DNA from: Myxococcales bacterium
GTDB taxonomy: Bacteria; Myxococcota_A; Polyangia; Fen-1088
Direction of reading: 5' to 3'
DNA: 62,560 bases
NCBI GenBank assembly: GCA_025350815.1
Contig: JANXXE010000048.1
Location: 1-62,560 of the forward strand
Below are positions 1 through 11,165 of this stretch, in pieces. A model generated the notes under the pieces. That model was not told where the DNA came from and did not search any database. It was given only the letters and a program-made list of their open reading frames with translations. Position 1 is the stretch's first letter. Each line of letters opens with the position of its first letter. A program made the position numbers and the translations under genes.

Positions 1-9
1 AAAGAAGCC

Positions 10-3083
<3,074 letters not shown>

Positions 3084-3087
<4 letters not shown>

Positions 3088-3533
3088 AGCTGCGGCGTTC
3101 TCACCTTGACTTGCCCTTCCATCCAGCTGGCATCTCGGGATCCGGCTCCTCGGCGTCGACGTACCGCGTGCAGTGGTCCGCTGCCGCTCAACCCCGACGG
3201 CACTCAGCGCAGCTCGCCGTCATCCCGGGGGCGTCGCACGCGCTGGCGATGGAGAAGCCGGAGGTCGTGGACCGGCTCCTGCTCGACTTCCTCGCCGCCG
3301 AGCAGCGGCGCCAGCCCAGCTCGAAGGGCGTCGACGCCGACGTCGCCGATGTTGTCGTCGGGTTGAGGAAGCCGCGTGCGAAGCGGAGAGTGGACGCGAG
3401 CGTTCGCGGGTGCCCGATCGCCCTCTCCGGGCCCGTTTTGGGCGGAGACTGCCACCAGCCGCCGCGACGCGCGCCGCCCAGGACGCGCGCCGTCGTCGAG
3501 TCGAGCTCAGGCCCTGCTCGGGGACAAGCGTGA
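3084..3533 (+). pseudogene. Degraded region with the C-terminal end of an alpha/beta hydrolase
   Basis: The ATG overlaps the hsdR stop (ATGA) and opens a 149-codon frame, but its composition is not that of a normal protein. Only 3213-3305 looks like a real family: it reads as the last beta strand, catalytic-His loop and final helix of an alpha/beta hydrolase (IPGASHALAMEKPEVVDRLL, then LDFLA). The nucleophile and acid parts of that fold are absent. The rest is Arg/Ser/Pro-rich and looks like out-of-frame GC-rich sequence. I read this as a fusion or deletion scar at the edge of the restriction locus. It is also the only content I see between hsdR and the next gene. Confidence 0.5.
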
Positions 3534-3534
3534 A

Positions 3535-4992
3535 TCAGCCCGCGCGGGTGTCGAGGATCACCTTGATCGTATCGCTTTTCCCGCCTGCGCTCACGACGGC
3601 GACCAGGGCATCGGTGCGGGCGGCCGAAGGCGGCTTGCCCGAGATGGTAGCGCTGTTCGCCACCGCCTTCACCCACGCTGGCTTCTGCGGATAGTTGATG
3701 GTTGCCTTTTCCCCGGTGCGATTGTCGATGTCGAACGTGTACCGGAACGAAGCGTCGCCAGCGGTGGCCTGGACCGCGAGTTCGCCAGTGGCCGTCGCAA
3801 AGTGGACCCCGGCGGCACGGTTGTTCGCGCTGCGAGCCGTCGCCCGCGCGGCGCCCAGGGAGGGAAACTTTTCCTTCGGAAACCACTTCTCGTTGAGGGT
3901 TGCCGGGTCGAGGTAGTTGGCACCGTTGTAGTACCAGCTCAGGTAGTCAGACTGCGTGAGCGCGTGTGTCATGCCTTCTTGCGTGCACCCGTAGCTCATG
4001 CCGTAGCCGACCCTCAGCCGGCGCGTCCACAATGCCCGATCCTCGGGCGAAAGGCTGGGGCTGTCGTGCCGACTCGTTGGGATCTCATACTTCCGGAACT
4101 GGTAGCTTCCCGCGAACATCTTTTGATCTTTCGATGACACGATTTCATCTTTCCCTGCCACGACTGCCCTCTTGTAAAAGACATTTGTGTCGATGACCAT
4201 GCCTGTTTCCCCGGCCCCAGCCAGAAGGCCACTGTAGAAAGCGGTTATCAAAGAGTAGTCCGGGCGGGCCTCGATAAAAGGATCCCCTTTTTCTGCGGAG
4301 GACGGCCCGATCAGTAGGGCCAGCTTGAACGTCGGGTATTCCCGCACGCAGGCCTCCATTATTTGCTTGCCCCGCAGTCGGACCTGGCGACGGTAATCGT
4401 TCAGCGACTTGGCGGGGTTGGGCTTCGGACCGGGAAACTGCCAGAGCGGTACGGCGTGATACTTGTTGTCGGTGTTGTCGAGGAACAGGCCCTCCATGCC
4501 CAGATCCCGGCACGCCCGGGCCATTACCGCGAAATTGCCGACGCAGGTCGACCAGTCGGCAAACCAGTCGCCCGCTTTCATAGTACTCGTGGCGAAGAGC
4601 CAGCTCCGGTTGAGTTTCGAGAACTTTCCTTTGAGCGGTGCTACTTCATCGAACACGTGCGCAGGCTTGAGCGAGTCCCGGTTCGACCAGACGCAACTGG
4701 GGACTTTCTCGCCAGCCGCCACCACCGTATTGTTGTGAATGACGATCCCGTCGATGGGCAGCGATTCGATATAGGCACGGTCCGTGAGGACCTTGGCGGG
4801 CGAGGGATCCTCCGTAGGTCCCAAAGGCAAGAAGATCAGATAAGGAGGCCCAGCTGAACGTCCGGGCGCGGCCGAGGCAGCCTTCTGGTCAGCGCGCGCG
4901 GACTTCATGGCGGGCGGGATCGCGAACGCCCCGGCCGTGAGGGCCGCCTGGTGCAGGAACTGGCGTCGGGCACTGCCTAGCTTGGTGTGCAT
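3535..4992 (-). CDS. Tat-exported protein of unknown function, copy 1 of a duplicated gene
   Basis: 485 residues from the ATG at 4992, chosen because AAGGAG lies a few bases before it. The N-terminus has a twin-arginine signal (RRQFL at 9-13, then a hydrophobic stretch and an Ala-rich cleavage region). The mature part carries a conserved block GLFLDNTDNKY and a basic helix RLRGKQIMEAC. The acidic strand-end block followed by a helix is reminiscent of TIM-barrel glycosidase-like folds, but I cannot name a family. A close paralogue starts at 61300 on the other strand and a distant lipoprotein relative is at 33810. It is separated from the glycosyltransferase by 210 bp and probably has its own promoter. 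Function unknown. Confidence 0.8.
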   Translation of the reverse strand: MHTKLGSARRQFLHQAALTAGAFAIPPAMKSARADQKAASAAPGRSAGPPYLIFLPLGPTEDPSPAKVLTDRAYIESLPIDGIVIHNNTVVAAGEKVPSCVWSNRDSLKPAHVFDEVAPLKGKFSKLNRSWLFATSTMKAGDWFADWSTCVGNFAVMARACRDLGMEGLFLDNTDNKYHAVPLWQFPGPKPNPAKSLNDYRRQVRLRGKQIMEACVREYPTFKLALLIGPSSAEKGDPFIEARPDYSLITAFYSGLLAGAGETGMVIDTNVFYKRAVVAGKDEIVSSKDQKMFAGSYQFRKYEIPTSRHDSPSLSPEDRALWTRRLRVGYGMSYGCTQEGMTHALTQSDYLSWYYNGANYLDPATLNEKWFPKEKFPSLGAARATARSANNRAAGVHFATATGELAVQATAGDASFRYTFDIDNRTGEKATINYPQKPAWVKAVANSATISGKPPSAARTDALVAVVSAGGKSDTIKVILDTRAG

Positions 4993-5202
4993 GGGATCTC
5001 CTTCATCGTGAGGTTCGCGCATTTCCTCTGTGGCGGCGGCATCCTAGGACACAAAGGTTGGATTCGGGTGCAGATCTTCCCAGCGACGGAAATCACCGGG
5101 GCTCTCGTCAATCTGGGTAGACGAAGAGGGGACCAACAAGGCACCTAATGGGTTGTGGAATCTCATAGACCACACCCGGCTGTCTACCGGCGGCGCCGCC
5201 CG

Positions 5203-6300
5203 TTACGTGCGCACTGGGGCGCCCAGCACAGCGTCGTACACACTGACCAGGCTCCCCATGACGGCGCCCACGCTGTACACATCCAGAATCCGTCGCCGGA
5301 ACGCCCGGCCCAGCGCGGCCCGATCTTCCGGGGACTGCAACAGCGACAGCATCGCGGCGCCCAGCTGTTCGGAATCCCCGCTGGGCACCAGCACGGCCAC
5401 TCGCCCGTCGTCCACGACCTGACCGCACTGCCCGATGTTGGTCGTGACCGTCGCCATACCCGCCATCCCGTATTCCAGCAGCGCGATCGGCAAACCCTCG
5501 GACGCTGAAGCCAGGACGGCCACCTCGCAGGTCTTCAAGATCGCCGGGACATCAGGTCGCGACCCCAACCAGGACACGTGACCTGCAAACACACCCGTGG
5601 ACATTTCCCGGATGATGCGCGCGTGGTACGCGGCGTCGCCCACGGCCCCCAGAAGAATCAGGTGCGCGGCCGGCACCTGCGTCAGCACCTTCTTGAAGGC
5701 ACGCAGCAGGTTGTCGTGGTCCTTTTCCGGGCGGAAGTTCGCCACGCAGACGATGCGGCTGCCCGCCTGCCCCGGCAGCGGTGGCGCGGGGGTCGGTTCG
5801 GGCTCGACGACGAAATTGGGCAGGTACCACACGCGATCGGCAGGCGTGTGCAGGCGGGTCCGCGCCCATTCGGCCAGCGGTTCATTGACCGCGATGATGC
5901 CGCTTGCCCGCTGGGACGCTGGGCCGAAGATCAGCGGGGGGCGCTCCTCGACGGCATAACGGCCATAGTGATCGTGCCAGATGACACGGGGGAACCGGCC
6001 GACCAGCGACGCCAGCGCGACGAAGAACAGCGATGTCCCGTGCGCGTGCACCAGCTTGATATTGTTCTGCTGCGCATAGCGGACCAGGCGCAGGGCCGCC
6101 CGCAGGTCCAGCTTGCCCGTACGGCCCAGGGATATCCGCCTGACGTCGGCCGCCAGCCCCGCCGCCAGCGGCCCCTCGTTCCGCGTCATGCAGACGTGAC
6201 TGCGGAAGCGGTCGCGCGGCAGGTGGTTGGCGATGGTTACCAGCATTCGCTCAAGCCCACCGGCCGACAGGGAATCACAGACCTGCAAGACATCGATCAT
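5203..6300 (-). CDS. GT4-family glycosyltransferase
   Basis: Transfers a sugar from a nucleotide donor, probably for an envelope or exopolysaccharide glycan. The 365-residue protein starts at the ATG at 6300 with MIDVLQVCDSLSAGGLERM, the typical GT-B N-terminal strand and Gly-rich loop. A much longer open frame extends upstream, but that part is Arg/Gln-rich and not protein-like. The C-terminal half has the VANFRPEKDHDNLLRAF block and the donor-binding EX7E motif (EGLPIALLE). No clear Shine-Dalgarno is seen. The neighbours (a kinase-like phosphotransferase on the opposite strand) do not identify the substrate. Confidence 0.88.
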   Translation of the reverse strand: MIDVLQVCDSLSAGGLERMLVTIANHLPRDRFRSHVCMTRNEGPLAAGLAADVRRISLGRTGKLDLRAALRLVRYAQQNNIKLVHAHGTSLFFVALASLVGRFPRVIWHDHYGRYAVEERPPLIFGPASQRASGIIAVNEPLAEWARTRLHTPADRVWYLPNFVVEPEPTPAPPLPGQAGSRIVCVANFRPEKDHDNLLRAFKKVLTQVPAAHLILLGAVGDAAYHARIIREMSTGVFAGHVSWLGSRPDVPAILKTCEVAVLASASEGLPIALLEYGMAGMATVTTNIGQCGQVVDDGRVAVLVPSGDSEQLGAAMLSLLQSPEDRAALGRAFRRRILDVYSVGAVMGSLVSVYDAVLGAPVRT

Positions 6301-6414
6301 CGCAAAGGCGGCGCAGGATACACGATCAGCTGACCGTCGGGCAGATCGTGCGGCGACGGTCCGTCGACGACCGGCGCCGTTCGCTGGCCTTTCGACCACG
6401 GTCGTTGACTGCGC

Positions 6415-6420
6415 TAAAAT
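6415..6420 (+). promoter_or_regulatory. Possible -10 hexamer TAAAAT, 9 nt before a start codon
   Basis: TAAAAT matches TATAAT at five of six positions and lies in an AT-rich patch of otherwise GC-rich DNA. The following gene starts at 6430 without a Shine-Dalgarno. No convincing -35 is seen. Confidence 0.35.
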
Positions 6421-6429
6421 GCCTGACAA

Positions 6430-6795
6430 ATGGAAATCACCGAAACAGCCGATCTGGTTGCCTGCCTGACGGCCCCGCTGGCCGACGCCAAAGAATTGCT
6501 TGAGGCCTGCCTGGATGCCGATATTTCGGCAACGCTGGCGCGCGATGCGTGTTGCGGCAAGGGCGGCTGCGGGTGCAGTCCCAAGATGCAGTTGCTGGTG
6601 CCGCCGGCCGACGTGCCGCGCGTGGCGCTGTTGTTGCGGCAGCGCTGGGATGACTTGGCGGATCGCGAGGGCCTGGATGTTCAGGCTCAACGGGCGGATC
6701 TGGCGGAAGGTGAATTTGCCCCATGTCCCGCATGCAACACCGCAGCTGCCTTGAAGGACGGGGCGTGCAGCGACTGCGGTTTGCAGCTCGAATAA
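6430..6795 (+). CDS. Small DUF2007-like protein with C-terminal zinc ribbon
   Basis: 121 residues. The middle contains a Cys-rich loop (CCGKGGCGC) followed by a strand-helix unit (LLVPPADVPRVALLLRQRW) that resembles the ferredoxin-like DUF2007 signal-transduction fold. The C-terminus has two CxxC pairs (CPAC and CSDC) that can bind one zinc as a zinc ribbon. It is divergent from the glycosyltransferase (130 bp between starts) and 7 bp ahead of the phosphotransferase, so it is probably the first gene of that short operon. The function is not known; the zinc ribbon is clear from the sequence, the DUF2007 link is tentative. Confidence 0.75.
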   Translation: MEITETADLVACLTAPLADAKELLEACLDADISATLARDACCGKGGCGCSPKMQLLVPPADVPRVALLLRQRWDDLADREGLDVQAQRADLAEGEFAPCPACNTAAALKDGACSDCGLQLE

Positions 6796-6802
6796 ATTCG
6801 CT

Positions 6803-7864
6803 TTGAATGCACAGACGGTGACGGCCGCGATCCGGCAACGTGTCCTGCCGCATTACGACGGCCTGCGGGATGCGGCGATCACGCCGTTTGGCACGGGCCT
6901 CATCAATCAGACTTTCCGGGTCGACGCGCCGATGGGACGGTTTCTTTTGCAGAGGGTCAATCCGATCTTTCCCGTGGCCATTCAGGAAAACATCCGGGCC
7001 GTGACCGCCCGTCTGGCCGAAGCCGGCCTCGTTACGCCACGTTTGTTGCCGACCCTTACGGGGCAACCCTGTCTCGATCTGGGCCCGGGCGAGGTCTGGC
7101 GGATCATGACGTTCATCGATGGGGTCGCCTTCGAGGCCGTTGCCAGCGCCGCGCAGGCGCGGTCGGCGGGCGCGCTGGTGGCGCGGTTTCACCGGGCACT
7201 GGACGGCCTGCCGCACACGTTCTTGGGCATGCGTCCGGGCGTGCACGACACCCCCCGGCACATCGAAACCTTGCGCCGGGCCGTCGGTGAGCACATCGGA
7301 CACCGTCTCCACGGGTCGGTATCGACCCTGGCCGCGCAAATGATCCCGGCGGCCACCGCCATGCCGGCGCTGCCGGCCATGTCCGCCCAGATCTGCCACG
7401 GCGATCTGAAGTTCAACAACATCCTGTTCGCGGGCCCCGACGCCGCCGAACGCGATCGCGCCCTGTGCCTGATCGATCTTGACACCGTGGGTCCCATGTC
7501 ACTGGCGCATGAGATGGCCGACGCTTGGCGGTCGTGGTGCAACCGCAACGGCGAAGACCAGCCCGAGGCCGCGCTCGATCTCGACGTGTTCGCGGCCTCC
7601 GTCACGGGATACGAGGAAGGTCTGGAACGTTCGCTGACACAGGACCAGCGTCTCGCCTTCCTGCACGGGGCTGAGTGGATCAGTCTGGAACTCGGCGCGC
7701 GTTTCGCCGCCGATGCACTGAACGAAAGCTATTTCGGATGGCACCCGCAGCGCTTTGCGGGCCGCGGTGAGCACAACTGGGCCCGGGCGCGCGGTCAGTG
7801 GTCGTTACACCAGGCACTGCTGGCGTCCCGTCCGCAGCGGGCCCGCCTGCTGCGACTGGCCTGA
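6803..7864 (+). CDS. APH/choline-kinase-fold phosphotransferase (sugar kinase-like)
   Basis: 353 residues from a TTG start. The protein-kinase-like fold is shown by the Gly-rich loop FGTGLINQTF (near residue 30), the catalytic loop ICHGDLKFNNILF (Brenner motif, HGDxxxxN), and LIDLDTVG as the Mg-binding Asp. The organisation resembles N-acetylhexosamine 1-kinases (NahK-like) and other sugar or amino-sugar kinases more than antibiotic kinases, so a role in sugar salvage or glycan precursor supply is plausible. It lies directly after the zinc-ribbon gene and is likely cotranscribed with it. The substrate is not determined by the sequence. Confidence 0.85.
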   Translation: MNAQTVTAAIRQRVLPHYDGLRDAAITPFGTGLINQTFRVDAPMGRFLLQRVNPIFPVAIQENIRAVTARLAEAGLVTPRLLPTLTGQPCLDLGPGEVWRIMTFIDGVAFEAVASAAQARSAGALVARFHRALDGLPHTFLGMRPGVHDTPRHIETLRRAVGEHIGHRLHGSVSTLAAQMIPAATAMPALPAMSAQICHGDLKFNNILFAGPDAAERDRALCLIDLDTVGPMSLAHEMADAWRSWCNRNGEDQPEAALDLDVFAASVTGYEEGLERSLTQDQRLAFLHGAEWISLELGARFAADALNESYFGWHPQRFAGRGEHNWARARGQWSLHQALLASRPQRARLLRLA

Positions 7865-8029
7865 ACCGGCCGGTGCGTCAGCCGCTTCGCAGTCGGCTCG
7901 CCGTTTGTGGGCAGGTTTCTTTGCACCCTCGCCCTAAGCGTGTGAATTTGTTGTTGTCGTGTCGTGGCCCGCAACGTGCATTCACCAGCGCTCCTCGACA
8001 CTGTGTTCAAGAAAGGAAGGCTGTTTGCC

Positions 8030-8218
8030 ATGTCCTCGGTCACATCCGCCCTTCGCGTTTCCCGCCCTGCCGGAATGAATACTGCCTCGGCGCAGACCGC
8101 CCCCCGCCAGGGTGAGGCCGAAAGCCGCGACCCGCTCGCCGAGGGCGCCAGCGCCCGCGCTTACGTCGAACTCCTGGAGCCGCACTGGCTCAGCGCCATC
8201 GAATCGGCCACCGACTAG
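8030..8218 (+). CDS. Small hypothetical protein, 62 aa
   Basis: ATG at 8030 is preceded at good spacing by GAAAGGAAGG, a strong Shine-Dalgarno, which is the main support for a real gene. The product is Ala/Ser-rich with no recognisable domain, signal peptide or membrane segment; the C-terminal half is more regular (ARAYVELLEPHWLSAIESA, helical). It ends tail-to-tail with, and overlaps by a few bases, the M32 carboxypeptidase gene on the opposite strand. I do not recognise it. Confidence 0.4.
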   Translation: MSSVTSALRVSRPAGMNTASAQTAPRQGEAESRDPLAEGASARAYVELLEPHWLSAIESATD

Positions 8219-9717
8219 AGATAGCGGGTTTGCAGGTGATGCTTGAAGGCAGCGGCCGATAGCGGCGCGCCCGTCGCCTCGATCAGGAGATGTTGTGTGC
8301 CCAGCAAACTGCCGCGGGACCAGATACGCTCGCGCAGCCAGTCGTTCAGCGGCGTGAACTCACCCCGCGTTAGCTGCGCTGACAAATCGGGCAAGGCCCG
8401 TCGCGCGGCCGCAATGATCTGTGCCGCCGTCAGGGCTCCCAGGGTGTAGGTCGGGAAATACCCGAACAGCCCCGCTGGCCAATGCACGTCCTGCATGCAG
8501 CCGTCCTTGTAATTGCCCTTGGTCGACAGGCCCAGTAGCTGCCGCATGCCCTCGTCCCAGGCATCGGGGATTCCCGAGACTTGCAGGCTGCCTTCGATCA
8601 ATTTCTTTTCCAGCTCGTAGCGCAGGATCACGTGACAGGGGTAGGTGACCTCGTCGGCGTCGACGCGGATGTAGTCGGGGTGAACCCGCGTGTAGAGGCG
8701 ATACAGATTGTCGGCCGTGAACGCCTCGGGTCTGCGGTCGGCCGCCGCGGGAAAGGCCTGCCGAATCAGCGGGGCGACAAAGGAAAGGAACTCGCGGCCG
8801 CGGCTGACCTGCATTTCCTGTAGCAGGCTCTGGCTTTCGTGCAGGCTCATGCTGCGCGCCGCCCCCACCGGCTGATCCAGCCAGTCGTGCGGCAGGTTCT
8901 GTTCGTACTTCGCGTGGCCGGTCTCGTGCAGCACGCCCATGAACGACTTGGTGAAGTCGCCCTCGTCGTAACGGGTGGTGATGCGCACGTCCTGCGGCAC
9001 GCCGCCGCAGAACGGATGGTGGCTGGCGTCCAGGCGCCCACGGGAGAAGTCGAAGCCAATCTGGGCCATCACCGCCAGGCCCAGCCAGCGCTGGCGGTCT
9101 GTGGGAAAGGGACCGGAAGGCATCACGGCGGGCTGGGACTTTTGTCGCTCGACGGCCGCCTGGATGAAGCCCGGCAAGAAGGCGCGCAATTCCGCAAAAG
9201 CGACGTCGATTTCGGCGCTGCGCGCACCCGGCTCGAATCCGTCCAGAAGGGCGTCGTACTTGCCGAGTCCGAGCGGCCCCTGCCAGGCCGCCGCGACGTC
9301 TCGCTTGCGCGCCACCACCTCGGACAGCAAGGGTGCGAAGGCGACCCAGTCGTTCTGCGCGCGCAGGGTTCGCCACGCCTGTTCGCAGCGCGATTCCGCG
9401 CGGGACGAGGCTTCGACCAATTCGATCGGGATGCACGTGGCCCGGACCCACGCGCGCCGCATTTCGCGCAGATTCGCCGCCTGCCAGGGCGACAAAGATC
9501 CGGCTGCCTGTTCCCTGTCGGCTTGTTCGAACAGGTCGCCCTGCGCGGGATCCGTAGACAGCTCGTGCATCAGGCCGCGCAGTGACGCCAGCGCCTCGCC
9601 GCGGGCCTCACCACCGCCCTGTGGCATCATGGCCGCCTCATCCCATCCAGCAATCGCCTCGACGTGGTGAAGGTGGGCCAGGCGGCGTTGGCGGGTCTCA
9701 AGTGCTTGGTAGGACAT
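8215..9717 (-). CDS. M32-family metallocarboxypeptidase (carboxypeptidase Taq type)
   Basis: Cytoplasmic zinc carboxypeptidase that removes C-terminal residues from peptides. With the ATG at 9717 it is 500 residues, the usual M32 size. The zinc site HETGH is at 264-268, with the family motifs DVRITTRY before it, HESQSLLQE after it and YFPTYTLGA near the C-terminus. An alternative start 11 codons upstream exists, but the family normally begins near SYQALE. A TAGACT hexamer lies 8 bases before the chosen ATG and no Shine-Dalgarno is seen. It is divergent from the MFS gene. Confidence 0.93.
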   Translation of the reverse strand: MSYQALETRQRRLAHLHHVEAIAGWDEAAMMPQGGGEARGEALASLRGLMHELSTDPAQGDLFEQADREQAAGSLSPWQAANLREMRRAWVRATCIPIELVEASSRAESRCEQAWRTLRAQNDWVAFAPLLSEVVARKRDVAAAWQGPLGLGKYDALLDGFEPGARSAEIDVAFAELRAFLPGFIQAAVERQKSQPAVMPSGPFPTDRQRWLGLAVMAQIGFDFSRGRLDASHHPFCGGVPQDVRITTRYDEGDFTKSFMGVLHETGHAKYEQNLPHDWLDQPVGAARSMSLHESQSLLQEMQVSRGREFLSFVAPLIRQAFPAAADRRPEAFTADNLYRLYTRVHPDYIRVDADEVTYPCHVILRYELEKKLIEGSLQVSGIPDAWDEGMRQLLGLSTKGNYKDGCMQDVHWPAGLFGYFPTYTLGALTAAQIIAAARRALPDLSAQLTRGEFTPLNDWLRERIWSRGSLLGTQHLLIEATGAPLSAAAFKHHLQTRYL

Positions 9718-9789
9718 CGAACCGTAGTCTACCGCCTCACGCGTCGACAAATTGCATCGCTGACCCCAGATATCAAGTAGGAATCATTC

Positions 9790-11046
9790 ATGGACGACAC
9801 CGCCGGGTCGGGCGAGCCGGACGCCTGGGCGCCCTTGCGCCTGCGGGACTTTCGGTTGCTGCTGGTCAGCCTGCTGGCGGCCACCCTGGGCACGCAGATG
9901 CAGGCGACCGCCGTTGCGTACCAGATCTATTCCCTGACCCACGATCCGCTTTCGCTTGGATTGATCGGTCTTGCCGAAGCCTTACCGTTCATCAGCCTGG
10001 CGCTGCTTGGCGGTCACGTGGCCGACGCCTCGGATCGCCGGCGGGTGATGCTGGTGGCGATGGTCGGGCACGTGGCCTGCTCGGCTGTCCTGGTGGCGCT
10101 GGTGGCTGCCCGCCACGGACTGTCCGGGGCAGCCCTGAAGACGTCTATATACGGCGTAATTGCCTGCACGGGCGTCGCGCGCAGTTTCCTGCAGCCGGCG
10201 CGGCAGGCACTGGCCGCCGAATTGGTTCCGCGCCCGCTGTACCCTGCGTCGGTCGCCTGGCGGACCGGTTCGTTCCAGGCCGCCTTGGTTGCGGGCCCCG
10301 CACTGGGCGGCTTGTTCTACGCTTTCGTGGGACCGGGGCGGACGTACCTGATAGCGGGCGTGTTGATGCTGGTCGGTCTCACCGGCGTGTCGCGCATTCG
10401 GCCGCCCGCCCGCCCGGTCGATCCGGGGCCGCGCCCGCCGCTTTTCGAAAGTTTGCGCCAAGGCGTCGCGTTCTTGCGCAGCGACGAGATCTTGCTGCCC
10501 GCCATCTTGCTGGACCTGTTCGCCGTGCTGTTCGGCGGTGCCGTGGCCTTGCTGCCCGTGTTTGCCAGCGACATCTTGCACCTGGGTGCCCGCGAGTTCG
10601 GCGTTTTGCGGGCGGCACCGGCGGTCGGGGCCGTTTTGATGTCGGTCGTCCTTGCGCTTGCCGGACCCATTGTCCGGGCGGGCGTCACACTGCTGCGTTC
10701 GGTGGCCGTGTTCGGCCTGTGCATGATCGGGTTCGCGCTGTCGCGATCGTTTCCGCTGTCGGTGGCGCTGCTGGCCGTCGGCGGGGCGGCGGACATGATC
10801 AGTGTCGTCCTTCGGGGAACACTCATGCAGTTGCGCACGCCGCGTCATATGCTGGGACGCCTGTCGTCCATCAATCAGATCTTCATTGGATCATCCAACG
10901 AGATTGGCGCATTTGAATCGGGCGTGGCGGCGCGTCTGCTGGGCACCGTTCCGTCGGTGGTGGCGGGCGGAACCGTCACCCTGCTGGTGGTCGGGATTGC
11001 AGCCTGGCGCGCACCGGCCCTGCGCCGATTGGGGCGGATGAAATAG
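9790..11046 (+). CDS. Major facilitator superfamily exporter
   Basis: 418 residues with about twelve hydrophobic segments. The N-terminal LRDFRLLLVSLLAATLGTQM and the loop GGHVADASDRRRVM between helices 2 and 3 are the MFS signature (GxxxDrxxRR). The pattern resembles the EntS/MFS_3 branch of drug and siderophore exporters. It is an inner-membrane proton-coupled exporter; the substrate cannot be told. Its start at 9790 is 72 bp from the divergent carboxypeptidase start, so the two share one short regulatory region. It stands alone: the following operon starts 119 bp after its stop. Confidence 0.88.
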   Translation: MDDTAGSGEPDAWAPLRLRDFRLLLVSLLAATLGTQMQATAVAYQIYSLTHDPLSLGLIGLAEALPFISLALLGGHVADASDRRRVMLVAMVGHVACSAVLVALVAARHGLSGAALKTSIYGVIACTGVARSFLQPARQALAAELVPRPLYPASVAWRTGSFQAALVAGPALGGLFYAFVGPGRTYLIAGVLMLVGLTGVSRIRPPARPVDPGPRPPLFESLRQGVAFLRSDEILLPAILLDLFAVLFGGAVALLPVFASDILHLGAREFGVLRAAPAVGAVLMSVVLALAGPIVRAGVTLLRSVAVFGLCMIGFALSRSFPLSVALLAVGGAADMISVVLRGTLMQLRTPRHMLGRLSSINQIFIGSSNEIGAFESGVAARLLGTVPSVVAGGTVTLLVVGIAAWRAPALRRLGRMK

Positions 11047-11165
11047 CCGCGACCGGGGCGCACCCGTCACGCGATCTCAAGGACAGGTGTTAGCGTTTCC
11101 TTGGCTTCGAAACCGCCTCGAAATGGGGTTGCGCGCTGGGGCTTCTAATCGTATTGCTAAAAGCC

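Noticed and set aside
6301-6690. N-terminal extension of the GT4 enzyme
   Set aside because: The added 130 residues have shadow-frame composition; the GT-B fold starts at MIDVLQ.
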